Shown: one piece after another, positions 34,202 to 43,337 of the stretch
Layout: the number at the start of each line of letters is the position of its first letter
How positions within the stretch are numbered: position 1 is the stretch's first letter
From: an uncultured bacterium
GTDB lineage: Bacteria > Bacillota > Clostridia > Lachnospirales > Lachnospiraceae
Direction of reading: 5' to 3'
DNA length: 64,000 bases
Assembly: GCA_948467735.1 (NCBI GenBank)
Contig: CAOKFN010000012.1
Span: 1 to 64,000, forward strand
Program-made: the position numbers and the translations under genes
The notes under the pieces: model-generated
What the model was told of the DNA's origin: nothing
What the model saw: only the letters and a program-made list of their open reading frames with translations
Database searches by the model: none

Positions 34202-34258
34202 ACGTTGGTCAGCTCAATTTTCCTATAAATGATATAGGCAGGTAAGGCTGACCAACGT
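34202..34258. promoter_or_regulatory. 12-bp inverted repeat upstream of the SHOCT gene
   Basis: ACGTTGGTCAGC (34202-34213) and its exact complement (34247-34258) enclose a 33-base interval that itself contains CCTATA/TATAGG. Placed 33 bp before the SHOCT start codon, it is either an operator pair for a dimeric regulator or a 5' UTR hairpin. Confidence 0.6.
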
Positions 34259-34530
34259 GATACCCTTATTGTAACACTTTCTGCAAAAGTTTCCACCAAA
34301 GATTTCATAAATTTCCTTAAGAAAATATAAGCAAAACACTCGATTATGACAAAATATTCATTTCAGCTTTCAGCAATCACGCTTTCTTCCCAAGACTCGG
34401 GAATCTCTATCCGAAATAAATCCAAAACCGTCGGCGCCGCGGCCTGTCATACCATATTCCCCTCGTCATTTCCCGATTCCCATGCCATTCACAATAACCA
34501 ATGCCATATTTTCCATAATTCTTTCTTCTT
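34259..34530. other. Intergenic region after the MutS-like gene
   Basis: AT-rich, with no supported gene. It presumably holds the promoter of the SHOCT gene and the transcript end of the MutS-like gene; no clean terminator was found. Confidence 0.45.
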
Positions 34531-36000
34531 TCAAGCGTCATCGGCATCCGCCGAATTTTCTCCCTGTAAATAACGCCGCACAAGCTCCCTCTCAAAAATC
34601 TCCTTTTCCGGCCTGCCCCGTATGATACGGTGCGTTTTCCTGACGCTGCCGTCATCTTCCGGATACTGCTCCGTCACATAATTGACGGCACACTCCCCCT
34701 CCGCCATAATCTCCGTCCCCTCCTCCGAGGTCGTGGCCAGAATCTCGTTCATCAAAAGCAGGCTGCCCCTCCTTACCTGCCCCGCCATCCTTCGGATATC
34801 CAAAAGCTCCTGTTCCAGCTTCCCATGCACCGTATGGATATCTTCCACATTGGCAAACAGACTCCCGATATAAGAAACCGGAGCCGCCTCATAGGAAACC
34901 GCCGGGACATGAAATCCAAGCTGCATCAAAATCTGGGCGCTTCCCGCCGCCTGAAGGAACGTAGTCTTGCCTCCGCTGTTAAAGCCCGTGATAATCACCG
35001 TCCTGCCCTCCCCGTCGGAATAGTCATTGCCCTGAATCTCTCCCGCCCGGCGCCAATCCCCCTGCCCGTAACATTCCACCAGCAGACGGACGGGATACAG
35101 CTGCCGAAACACCGCGCCGCCTTCGGCCGCCTGCGGCAGACATGCCGGAATCCTTAATTTCCGGTACATATGATACAATTCGATTCCCGCCCGATAATAA
35201 GACAGCTCCCTTTCAAGCCTTTTAAACGCCCCCACAAGAGCACTGTTTAATCTGGACGCGAAATCGCACAGACGCACAATGGTCTTGGCGTAAATCTCGT
35301 CCATATTATTGCGCAGAATCAGGTTTTCCCCCGCCTTTATCAAATGCCCCTCATCAATCACCGCTTTTTTCCGAAGCACCCCCGTTTCCTTCATCCGGTA
35401 AGTATTCTCCGGATAAAGGCGCTCTATCCTCACCGATTTCAACACCTGCCCATACGTATACTCCGCCCGATACCCGACGGCCCCCGCCGCCAGAACCTCC
35501 CCCAGCAGTCCAATGATTTCCTTTAAATACTCTTTGTACTCCTCCCCTTCCAGAAAACTGACCATCCTGCGCAGCACTTCCGATTCAAACAGCTTCCGCA
35601 CCCTGAAATCCGCCGTGCAGAGTACCTGATAATTCTCCTTCAGAAGCTCGATATAATTCTCCAGATTCTTATAGACCGGCGCCTGACGCTCCCAGATATT
35701 ATACCTTTTCCTTGGGATATTGTCCTTCAACCGCCCGCAGAACTTTATGCAGTCCTCCATAAAATCCGGATTGTTCAGCAGATCCGTCAGAACAGCCTGC
35801 CGATAGCGGATGACCTCCCTGTCCGAAGGCAGATAACGGATTTCCTCGCGCATCCAGCCATATTGCTCCCTGCCTAGGACTCCCCCCTCAACCAATGCCT
35901 CCAGCTGCAGATCCTCCGTCAGCCGTTCGCTTACCCTGTCGCATTTTCTTCCCTCCTGCCTTTTCTCGCAGGAAGGATACAGCAAATCAAAATCAAACAT
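34531..36000 (-). CDS. MutS-like ATPase with shortened C-terminus
   Basis: A 489-residue protein of the MutS-related (MutS-I/II-like) family. The clamp/core region precedes the ATPase with Walker A GFNSGGKTTF (about 351-360), the 'SLFANVEDIHT' segment and Walker B GSLLLMNEILA. After 'TTSEEGTEI' the sequence jumps straight to the terminal 'SVRKTHRIIRGRPE' element; roughly 45-60 residues that include the conserved His switch (VTHx in relatives) are missing. ATP hydrolysis is probably impaired, so this may be a decaying gene. It follows a broken paralogue by five bases. Confidence 0.65.
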   Translation of the reverse strand: MFDFDLLYPSCEKRQEGRKCDRVSERLTEDLQLEALVEGGVLGREQYGWMREEIRYLPSDREVIRYRQAVLTDLLNNPDFMEDCIKFCGRLKDNIPRKRYNIWERQAPVYKNLENYIELLKENYQVLCTADFRVRKLFESEVLRRMVSFLEGEEYKEYLKEIIGLLGEVLAAGAVGYRAEYTYGQVLKSVRIERLYPENTYRMKETGVLRKKAVIDEGHLIKAGENLILRNNMDEIYAKTIVRLCDFASRLNSALVGAFKRLERELSYYRAGIELYHMYRKLRIPACLPQAAEGGAVFRQLYPVRLLVECYGQGDWRRAGEIQGNDYSDGEGRTVIITGFNSGGKTTFLQAAGSAQILMQLGFHVPAVSYEAAPVSYIGSLFANVEDIHTVHGKLEQELLDIRRMAGQVRRGSLLLMNEILATTSEEGTEIMAEGECAVNYVTEQYPEDDGSVRKTHRIIRGRPEKEIFERELVRRYLQGENSADADDA

Positions 36001-36005
36001 TTCTT

Positions 36006-36633
36006 CTATCCCCTCCGCATAAGACGATTGTGCGCCATGACGTAATCTGCTGTTTCCAAGACACGCCCCCGCCAGCTGTTTCTAAGCCCTGCCTCCGCCG
36101 CCTGCGGCAGCTGTCGGAAGGCGTACTGCTGAATCTGTTTATCCAGACAGGTAATATCCATATTCTGGTACACATTGACATTAAAATCATATTCCCCTAA
36201 GAAAAAAACGGCGGCCCGCTTCAGCTTTTCCGTATATCCTTCTCCGGGCGTCTCCTCCTGCCCAATCGCCACGCTGCGGCATACCTGATCCCTGTCCTTA
36301 TTCAGTATGAAACTGCCCGGAACCGCCCCGCTCAGCATGACCAGATACTCCCTCAGCCGATCCTTCTGCCGTTTCATACAATGCGGAATTCTCATATAAC
36401 CGCTCCATGATCCCTTTTCGCCACAGCACCGTTGAAAGCCTGCCGCATGGATGCAGGAAAACCTGTTCAAAATCATACTGTTCCCCAAATCTGCCCAGCC
36501 TGCATATTTCCTCATATACATATCTCAGGTTCAGATCCGCGATATACGCTTCCTCCCCGCCTTCCATATCCCTGCGCCATTCCTCATAGTTCTCTTCGGT
36601 GTCCCAGAACAGACTGAAATAATCACTCTCCAT
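36006..36633 (-). pseudogene. Frameshifted N-terminal fragment of a second MutS-like gene
   Basis: From ATG 36633 (with GGGGGGAACG upstream) a frame encodes 'YFSLFWDTEENYEEW' to 'MERLYENSALYE', then the homology continues in another frame from 'MKRQKDRLREYLVML' at about 36378 to the stop at 36006. The segment parallels the N-terminal clamp part of the neighbouring MutS-like protein. No ATPase domain follows. A frameshift near 36380 and loss of the C-terminal half make it a pseudogene. Confidence 0.6.
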
Positions 36634-36790
36634 CGTTCCCCCCGTCCTTTTGTTAATTCCCGCATACTTTCCGTCCTGCCGCCCGCAGCCGCCCCGGCCG
36701 ATTTTTGACAATATCCAAGGTTCCTTTTCCGTCATATTTGAAATCACTGTATCATCATTGCGCATAGCCGCCAATGTCTTAATCATCATA

Positions 36791-38677
36791 TCATGTTAAT
36801 CTTTTGCGCCCCATGGCATACGCCTCGCTCTGCCTGCGATACATCGCTGCATAAATTCCCTCCTGCCCCATCAGCTCCCCATGGCTTCCGCTCTCCGCAA
36901 TGCGTCCCTTATCCAGCACAAAAATCCTGTCGCAGATATCCGCCATGGAAAGTCGATGAGAGATAATAATGGACGTCATGCCCTTTGTCATATCGGCAAA
37001 GGTTCTGTACACCTCGCTCTCCGTCTTCACATCCAGACTGGCCGTGGGCTCGTCAAAAATCACTAAGGAAGCATTCTTTTGAATCGCCCTCGAGATGGCA
37101 AGCTTCTGCTCTTCCCCGCCGGACAGCTCCACGCCGTTATCGTCAAAAAGCTTTGTAATATGCGTGTTTTCCTTGTCCTTCTGTCCGTTTACATATCTCT
37201 CGAAGCCCGCCAGACGTATGCTCTCTCCAATATCCCCCTTCTCGTTTGACATCAGAATGTTTTCCTTTATGGTAAAAGCAAACAGGGCGAAATCCTGAAA
37301 CACAGTGGCTATCTGCCGATAATACTGTTCGTTGGGAATCTCCCAGATATCCTTTCCGTCCAGCAGTATCCGTCCGGAATCAGGTCTGTAAAATTTGCAG
37401 AGCAGTTTTATTAAAGTGGTCTTGCCCTCTCCGTTATACCCCACAAGCATAATTTTTTCCCCCGCCCGAATCCGCAGCGAAACGCCCTTCAAAATATCCG
37501 CCTGCGTTCCCGGATAGCGGAAGACGACATCTACCACCTCCAGTTCTGCCGCAGAAGACAAAGCTGCGCCGTTCGAGTCCTGTCCGCTCCCGCCTCTCCT
37601 GTCAAAATTCTCCCCTTTCGAGTCCTGTCCGCTCCCATCTCTCCTGCCCGAATTCCAGCCGTTCACAGACTTTTTCTCCCCGCCCGCCGTATCGCCGCTT
37701 CCCCTCAGACCGACAGGATTTACCACCTTATTATAATCACGACAGTTAAGCATCTGCAGATTATATTCCATCATCTGATCGGCAGCTCTCGACAATGTCA
37801 GCGACAATGTGCCTATGGCCGAGAAATTCATCGTAAAGTCCGCAATGGAAATCTGCCCCTCCATGTAATATTTGGCGAGAACCGTCAAAATAATGAAATT
37901 CTGAACCGCCAGAATACACCTGCTCACCATCTCAAATATCTGATGCTGTTTCATTAACACAAACTGAATCGACACCATCCTGTCCCTGAAGCCCTTCATT
38001 TTATCAAAAAACCAATCATAAAGGGCATTCACCCTGATTTCCTTCTGCGCCCCCTGATTAAAATACTGTAAAGACTCGAGATAAGCGCCCACCTTATCGT
38101 TCCTCGCCTGCTCTATGCGGGCCTTGACGATTGCGCAAAACCGTATCATTGTAAATATGACTTTCACCGCCAATACCGCCGCTATCAACCCCACAAACAA
38201 AGCATTGAACGAAACGATAACGCCGGCCAGTCCGACTATGGTGACGATGCAGGATCCCAGCTCCTGAAGAATGCGAATCACGTTTGTCACACCGGAAATG
38301 CTGCCCGCCATCATGATTTCCTCCTGATACGCCGCACTTTCTATCTCTTCCAGCTTCGCATACATTGCCGCATTCCCAATCTCCCGCTGCAGCCGATTTT
38401 TCAACTGCATCATCCGAATTTCCTCATAATATGACAGGAAATGATCCGCCAGCCCAAGCCCCGCCAGCAGCCCCGCATAAATCCCTATCAGCGCCGCCAC
38501 ATCCCTATAATCCCTTCCTGTAATCAGGCACTCCATAATGCCCTTGGGCAGCCACACCGCCGTCAGCGGCAGCGCCGATGTAACTAAAATTTTTAAAACA
38601 GATATCGCATAATAAGAAGGCTGATATTTCCAAATCAACCGAAATATCCCCACCGTCAGATCCCACTTTTTCTTCAT
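36791..38677 (-). CDS. ABC exporter half-transporter (permease-ATPase), second
   Basis: A 628-residue fused transporter: about six membrane helices (to about 300), then an ATPase with Walker A GYNGEGKTT, signature LSGGEEQKLAISRAI, Walker B LVIFDEPTASLD and H-loop SHRLS. An unusual linker of about 55 polar residues between the domains carries a duplicated 15-residue unit (RRxGSGQDSxG). It pairs with the half-transporter upstream, probably as a heterodimer; the cargo is unknown. Confidence 0.85.
   Translation of the reverse strand: MKKKWDLTVGIFRLIWKYQPSYYAISVLKILVTSALPLTAVWLPKGIMECLITGRDYRDVAALIGIYAGLLAGLGLADHFLSYYEEIRMMQLKNRLQREIGNAAMYAKLEEIESAAYQEEIMMAGSISGVTNVIRILQELGSCIVTIVGLAGVIVSFNALFVGLIAAVLAVKVIFTMIRFCAIVKARIEQARNDKVGAYLESLQYFNQGAQKEIRVNALYDWFFDKMKGFRDRMVSIQFVLMKQHQIFEMVSRCILAVQNFIILTVLAKYYMEGQISIADFTMNFSAIGTLSLTLSRAADQMMEYNLQMLNCRDYNKVVNPVGLRGSGDTAGGEKKSVNGWNSGRRDGSGQDSKGENFDRRGGSGQDSNGAALSSAAELEVVDVVFRYPGTQADILKGVSLRIRAGEKIMLVGYNGEGKTTLIKLLCKFYRPDSGRILLDGKDIWEIPNEQYYRQIATVFQDFALFAFTIKENILMSNEKGDIGESIRLAGFERYVNGQKDKENTHITKLFDDNGVELSGGEEQKLAISRAIQKNASLVIFDEPTASLDVKTESEVYRTFADMTKGMTSIIISHRLSMADICDRIFVLDKGRIAESGSHGELMGQEGIYAAMYRRQSEAYAMGRKRLT
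37572..37640. repeat. 45-bp in-frame duplication in the ABC linker
   Basis: The 20-base string starting TTCGAGTCC occurs at 37572 and again at 37617. The 45-bp period preserves the frame and doubles a Gly/Ser/Asp-rich 15-residue unit between membrane and ATPase domains. Confidence 0.7.
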
Positions 38678-38775
38678 AAGCTTTCCTCTTATCCGGCGTC
38701 CGGTTACGCCTAAATCAGAAGTTTGGGCCTACAGAATGTTTTTCTGGCTTAAAAGTATTCTGTCGGCTTATAAAT

Positions 38776-40539
38776 TCATTCCCGATGATACATCTTTGCC
38801 TGCGTGAAAAATAAATCCGCATAAATCCCCTTCTGTTCCAACAGCGCGTCATGGGCGCCCTCTTCCACAATTTTCCCCTTCTGCAGCACCAGAATCCTGT
38901 CGCAGTATTTTGTGGAATACAATCTGTGAGAAACCAAAAGGGACGTCCTGCCCTCCACCAGCTCCCTCATCCTTTGATAAAACCTGTACTCTGCCATAGG
39001 ATCCAGCGCGCTTGTGGGTTCATCGAGTATCATCATCTTTGCATCCTTATATAAAGCCCTCGCCAGAGCCAGCTTCTGTCCCTCCCCGCCGGACAGCTCT
39101 ATCCCATCCTTATTTATTTTCCTATAAAGAAACGTGGCGCTGCCTTTGGGCAGGCTGTCCGTCTTCTCCTTTAAACCCGACTTTTCAAGGACGTCCGTTA
39201 CCCTTTTCTCATCCGCCGGCCCGCCGAACACAATATTTTCCTCAATGGAATAGGCAAACAGAAAATAGTCCTGAAGCACAATCCCAATCTTTGCGCAGTA
39301 CTCATTCAGGGGAATTTCCCTGATATCAACCCCGTTTACTTTAATCGCCCCCTCGGACGGTTCATATAGTCTGGCGATCAGCTTGATGATCGTGGACTTT
39401 CCGGCGCCGTTTAGCCCCACAAGCCCTATGCTCTCCCCAGCCTTGATCCGAAAGCTGATATTGTCCAGAATCTTCTCCGTCCTGCCCGGATAAGCAAAAC
39501 TTACATTTTCAAACACAATATCAAACCTTTCAAAGTCCCCCCGGCCCTTCGGGACTTTTTCATTGCTTTGATAAATACTGCTGTTCTCATGGACAAAAGC
39601 GTCATACTTTTCACGAAGGGAAACAAACTCCGATATTAGTTTGATTCTTGCAAGATTATCGAAAAACTGAAAGATAAGCGACACAAATAACGCCGTCGCG
39701 CTTAATAAAATAGAATATTCCCCAAGAGTTATCCCGCCAATATACACCATACGGGTAAAATACAAAAGCATTACCGCCGTCTGCAGCACCTGAAATACCA
39801 AAGATATATTTTTCACCTGTAGAGCTTTCCTAGACAATTCCTTTCTTTTCCGAAGCAGAAGGTCATGGCTCTCCCGAAACTTCCTGTCCAGCATTTCCTG
39901 TCCGGAATAAATCCTGATATCCTTGGCAAACTTATACTCCGTCATGGCCTTATACAAATAGTCGCCCCGTCTCTCATATTTGACGGAATTCTTCCTTACC
40001 TCCGCTTCCGCCTTTTTCTGCCGAAAGGAAAGCAGAATCGGAATCACGGACAAAAGAACCAGCACCAGTACCAATTCCGGCCGAATCCGCGCGAAAGCAT
40101 AGGTAATCCCGGCAAACTTTACTGCAAATCCCAAAAACGCCCCAAAATCCTTTAAATAAAAGGAAGGCTGGACATTCATAGACTTTTTCTTCAAATCAAG
40201 AAAAGAACCGTCCTGAACATAATGATAGTTCATTATAATAGAATCCCAAGCATATTGATACTGCACCTTATTCGTGGATTTTCTCTGGCACAAATCAACC
40301 GCCAGCGCAAACCCATTGCCGCCCAAAGCCGCCGCCAGATGAAACACGACATAACATATAATCGCCCTCATCACAGAATCCGCCGCCGCTCCTTCCGTCA
40401 GCAGGTCCACCACCACTCCGATTCCCGCAATATCAATCAGCGGCACAAGCGCGTCAAAAAAAACTTTCAGAAAGGTAATCAGACACAATTTCCTGTCGTT
40501 CTTCCATGCATATTTCAACAAGTATACAACACTTTTCAT
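38776..40539 (-). CDS. ABC exporter half-transporter (permease-ATPase), first
   Basis: A 587-residue fused transporter with about six membrane helices and an ATPase: Walker A GLNGAGKST, signature LSGGEGQKLALARAL, Walker B MMILDEPTSALD, H-loop SHRLY. It starts the two-gene exporter operon under the promoter at 40662-40691; the next half-transporter begins 98 bp downstream. Clostridial pairs of this type are often linked to peptide export, but no precursor peptide was found here. Confidence 0.87.
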   Translation of the reverse strand: MKSVVYLLKYAWKNDRKLCLITFLKVFFDALVPLIDIAGIGVVVDLLTEGAAADSVMRAIICYVVFHLAAALGGNGFALAVDLCQRKSTNKVQYQYAWDSIIMNYHYVQDGSFLDLKKKSMNVQPSFYLKDFGAFLGFAVKFAGITYAFARIRPELVLVLVLLSVIPILLSFRQKKAEAEVRKNSVKYERRGDYLYKAMTEYKFAKDIRIYSGQEMLDRKFRESHDLLLRKRKELSRKALQVKNISLVFQVLQTAVMLLYFTRMVYIGGITLGEYSILLSATALFVSLIFQFFDNLARIKLISEFVSLREKYDAFVHENSSIYQSNEKVPKGRGDFERFDIVFENVSFAYPGRTEKILDNISFRIKAGESIGLVGLNGAGKSTIIKLIARLYEPSEGAIKVNGVDIREIPLNEYCAKIGIVLQDYFLFAYSIEENIVFGGPADEKRVTDVLEKSGLKEKTDSLPKGSATFLYRKINKDGIELSGGEGQKLALARALYKDAKMMILDEPTSALDPMAEYRFYQRMRELVEGRTSLLVSHRLYSTKYCDRILVLQKGKIVEEGAHDALLEQKGIYADLFFTQAKMYHRE

Positions 40540-40597
40540 GACATATCTATCCTCTACATTCGATAAAAGGCACTGTTCCTAACATATGTTTTCACCC

Positions 40598-40630
40598 GAC
40601 TACATGGGCCTCCAAGCGGCTCCTGTAATC
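40598..40630. repeat. Leader palindrome upstream of the ABC exporter
   Basis: GACTACA (40598-40604) pairs with TGTAATC (40624-40630) with one mismatch. Read on the minus strand the loop contains AGGAGCCGCTTGG, close to the segments at 9011-9049 (AGGAACCGCTCCG) and 43004-43033 (AGGAACCGCTTTG). It lies between the predicted transcription start and the start codon. Confidence 0.5.
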
Positions 40631-40661
40631 GCTTCCCTTCCAAGCCTGCCTCATTATAACT

Positions 40662-40691
40662 ATAATACATCATATCAAATCTGTTTGTAAA
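40662..40691 (-). promoter_or_regulatory. Promoter of the ABC exporter operon
   Basis: On the minus strand TTTACA (40686-40691), an 18-bp spacer and TATTAT (40662-40667). Confidence 0.6.
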
Positions 40692-40863
40692 CACATTATA
40701 TTAACAAAAAGCACCGCCTCTTGAATTATAACACAGCAGGCGGCGAAGCGGGACGTACAGAGCGGAAAATGAAATGATAAAATACGCCCTATCCTCATGC
40801 TGTCCGCACTGCTGAAATCAAAAACAATTTTAACTAAAACCAAAATGAACTGCCAAAAAATTG

Positions 40864-40892
40864 TTGCATATTTCCCGCCAATGTGCTAAAGT
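40864..40892 (+). promoter_or_regulatory. Promoter of the Rpn nuclease leader
   Basis: TTGCAT (40864-40869), 17 bp, TAAAGT (40887-40892). The same -35, spacing and a similar -10 stand before manC at 48537-48565. Transcription should begin close to the 5' arm of the P1 stem at 40900. Confidence 0.75.
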
Positions 40893-40899
40893 ATAAGAG

Positions 40900-41078
40900 A
40901 AGCATATTAATTTCTTATTTCATTGTGACATGCATCAGCCCGTCAGGATCGAAACCATCCAAGCGGGTTCTCGTTTATCAGAAAATCTATGCTTTGATAT
41001 CGCAAAATAATAATTGAAAAGCAGAGGATTTTCAGATATTGGGGATTCCGTTTCCAAATTTTCCTCTGCGCAGAGGAA
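40900..41078 (+). ncRNA. Switch-like structured leader of the Rpn gene
   Basis: Helix P1 joins AAGCATA (40900-40906) to TATGCTT (40988-40994) and encloses the hairpin CCCG/GGAT..ATCC/CGGG. Downstream, three helices compete: TGCTTT (40990-40995) with AAAGCA (41018-41023); GCAGAGGA (41021-41028) with TCCTCTGC (41062-41069); and the perfect palindrome 41061-41078, which buries the ribosome binding site AGAGGAAGG. A homologous leader precedes manC (48572-48756). This is the layout of a translational riboswitch, but I cannot match it to a known class. Confidence 0.6.
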
Positions 41079-41086
41079 GGAATGGA

Positions 41087-42007
41087 ATGGGCATTATATC
41101 TTTAAAGTATGACTTTGCTTTCAAACATATTATGCGCAATGAATTGGTGCGCAGGCATTTTATCAGCGATGTACTGGGAATTCCGCTATCGGAAATCCGC
41201 TCCGTCCGACTTGTCAACCCGTTTTTATGGAAACGACGCAGGCGGCTGAAGGAGGGCATTCTTGATATTCTTCTGGAATTAAACGACGATGCCAAAATAA
41301 ATATAGAGCTGCAGATCAAATCTTTAAAACACTGGGATCGCCGGGTATTGTTTTATCTGTCAAAAATGTTCACGGAAAGCCTTCTGTCCGGTGAAAAATA
41401 CACAAAGCTGAAAAAGTGTATCAGCATCAGTATTTTGGATTTCAATCTGGATGCCCGGCCGGAATATCACAGGGTCTACCGCCTGCGCGATAAGGAAGGC
41501 TTTGAATTTTCCGACATGTTTGAGATACATATCATTGAGCTGGGAAAGACCCCCAGCGGCAGAGATAAGATGGACGACTGGATTCGCTTGTTCAATGCCA
41601 AAACGCAAGACGATCTGGACAATCTCCAGACGGATAATCCCGGCATATTGGAAGCAGTCAACGAGGTGAAGCTAATGGGACTGGTAAAAGGATTCTTGGC
41701 AGAATATGAAGCCCATATGAAAAGCGTTCGGGATAGAAACGCCCGCGACGATTATGTGCGTGAGCAAGGCATAGAAATCGGTACCATAAAAGGCATGGAT
41801 ATCGGCAGAATCGGTTTAGTCCGAAAGAAAGCCGCCAAAAACATTTCCGCCCACGAGACTGCGGAATTTTTGGAGGAAGATAGTTCCTTCATTGAAGAGC
41901 TGTATCGTTTGATTCAATCTCATCCCGACTGGAACGACGAGAAAATATATTATGAGTTTCACGAGAAGAACAAATCCATTCCCTGCGATACAGAGAAAAA
42001 CGAATGA
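41087..42007 (+). CDS. Rpn-family recombination-promoting nuclease (PD-(D/E)XK)
   Basis: A 306-residue protein of the Rpn/PD-(D/E)XK transposase-like family: 'KYDFAFKHIM' at the start, 'KEGILDILLELND' and 'INIELQIKSLKHWDRRVLFYLSKMF' as the nuclease core. Family members cut DNA and raise RecA-independent recombination in E. coli. ATG 41087 is chosen with AGGAAGGAATGGA upstream; the TTG 48 bases earlier lies in the leader. Convergent with the Ig-like protein gene with one base between stops. Its expression is likely set by the leader at 40900-41078. Confidence 0.85.
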   Translation: MGIISLKYDFAFKHIMRNELVRRHFISDVLGIPLSEIRSVRLVNPFLWKRRRRLKEGILDILLELNDDAKINIELQIKSLKHWDRRVLFYLSKMFTESLLSGEKYTKLKKCISISILDFNLDARPEYHRVYRLRDKEGFEFSDMFEIHIIELGKTPSGRDKMDDWIRLFNAKTQDDLDNLQTDNPGILEAVNEVKLMGLVKGFLAEYEAHMKSVRDRNARDDYVREQGIEIGTIKGMDIGRIGLVRKKAAKNISAHETAEFLEEDSSFIEELYRLIQSHPDWNDEKIYYEFHEKNKSIPCDTEKNE

Positions 42008-42008
42008 T

Positions 42009-42965
42009 TCAAAAACCACTCGTTCCCTCTAAAATATTGATTACTTCCAGCGTAACGAAATCCTCTTCCCTCGCCGCCTCATATACCCCCGCCTCATTTT
42101 TCAGACTGGCATAAATTTTCCACTTTCCCGTTTCCGTATATACGAAAAAGGCGCCGTCCTCCATGGGCCTTTTGAATATCTCGCCGGAAGGAGCTTCCGC
42201 GCAGATTTCGATTTCCTCAACATCGTCGTTATAGGGCTCCACATATACATAAAATATCTCTCCAAGACAGACCTTATCCGTGCTGAGTGAAATCGCATAT
42301 CCCGTCGGCGCATCCCTGACTGTAATAAGACATACCGCTGACTGGGCACGGTTGTTTCGGGAAGCCTGCGCAGTAATCTCGGCTGTCCCCGGCGCCAGTG
42401 CCGTAACGGTTCCATCCTCCTCAACCTTCGCCACTGTTTCATCACTTGAAATCCAACAGACCTTATGATCCCTGCTGTTATCAGAATATAATACAACCGC
42501 ACTTAAAGTCTCTTCCTCATTGCTGCGCATATCAAGGCTTGTCTTATTTAACACCACTTCCGTAATCGTAACTGGTTCCGGCGTATCTGCTTTCTGCGCA
42601 TCATCCTCGGAATTATTAATTATCACCGTATTGCCGGAGCCCGCAAATACCACGCCCTCCCCTGATACATTCTGAACGGTTCCGCCGCCGTTTCCCGCAC
42701 TGTCCCCGCCGTTCCCTATTGTATTCCCTCCGTCCTGCTCGACAACCTCCTGTTCTCTCCGATATAAATCATATTGTTCCTTCAAGTACATTGTTGATAC
42801 CAAAAATGCAATTCCACAGACAATATACAAGGATTTTCTTACGCCTCCGCCTCCAAATTTGGTTTTGAACGCGTCGGCGATTGCCAGCAGACCCGCCATA
42901 ATTCCAATAATCGCTGCCGCCGACTGCCAGAAATGCTCTAAGGTGTATTGAATGAAACTATCCAT
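42009..42965 (-). CDS. Membrane protein with bacterial Ig-like (Big_2) domain
   Basis: A 318-residue protein with two hydrophobic segments near the N-terminus (about 13-32 and 44-60), a Gly/Asn-rich linker, then a Big_2-type Ig-like domain (about 130-215; 'VVLNKTSLDMRSNEEETLSAVV' to 'GTAEITAQAS') and a C-terminal beta-rich region. The Ig-like part is probably outside the cell. No catalytic motif is visible. Function unknown; perhaps adhesion or envelope structure. Confidence 0.75.
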   Translation of the reverse strand: MDSFIQYTLEHFWQSAAAIIGIMAGLLAIADAFKTKFGGGGVRKSLYIVCGIAFLVSTMYLKEQYDLYRREQEVVEQDGGNTIGNGGDSAGNGGGTVQNVSGEGVVFAGSGNTVIINNSEDDAQKADTPEPVTITEVVLNKTSLDMRSNEEETLSAVVLYSDNSRDHKVCWISSDETVAKVEEDGTVTALAPGTAEITAQASRNNRAQSAVCLITVRDAPTGYAISLSTDKVCLGEIFYVYVEPYNDDVEEIEICAEAPSGEIFKRPMEDGAFFVYTETGKWKIYASLKNEAGVYEAAREEDFVTLEVINILEGTSGF

Positions 42966-43003
42966 ATGAATTCTCCCTCATGTATCAAGTAAAATAACTT
43001 TTG

Positions 43004-43033
43004 ACTACAGGGGCGCAAAGCGGTTCCTGTAGT
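43004..43033. repeat. Leader palindrome upstream of the Ig-like protein gene
   Basis: ACTACAGG (43004-43011) pairs perfectly with CCTGTAGT (43026-43033); the loop matches the palindromes at 9011-9049 and 40598-40630. It lies 39 bp before the start codon, probably in the 5' UTR. Confidence 0.55.
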
Positions 43034-43190
43034 ATAACTTATCCGAACTTGTTTCTCATATATGAAAATCGTGCTTCTTCAGAATTGATCCAAACGGTTA
43101 GACCAACAGCGAATTCCCCTTTGTCCTATCATAACCCCGGTTCGACCTAATCAAAATGACATGTTACTTGCTTTTGCTGCCAGTAATATA

Positions 43191-43321
43191 TCATCCTCCT
43201 TGTTTAAGCAGAGGCTGCATGCTGTCTCCTGTGATATTCAAAAGCAGTTTTCCCTTCGCTTCCAACGGTTTCTTTCACTTCGTTCCTGCCCGGTTCCATC
43301 CGCGAATTCCTCTTTGGGCAT
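43191..43321 (-). pseudogene. Remnant of an S26 signal peptidase gene (copy 1)
   Basis: From ATG 43321 the frame reads MPKEEFADGTGQER, then after a deletion and frameshift continues as LEAKGKLLLNITGDSMQPLL and stops at 43191. GDSM is the nucleophile motif of S26 signal peptidases. It matches the better kept copy at 47948-48352 at the DNA level. The catalytic base and the rest of the protein are absent. Confidence 0.7.
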
Positions 43322-43337
43322 TAGGAATAATCTAATC

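Noticed and set aside
36791..40539. Bacteriocin or RiPP export cluster
   Set aside because: No precursor peptide, maturase or C39 domain is attached to these two half-transporters.
40900..41078. Known riboswitch classes (cyclic-di-GMP, SAM, TPP, cobalamin, purine, lysine, THF)
   Set aside because: None of the conserved cores I remember for these classes is present; identity is left open.
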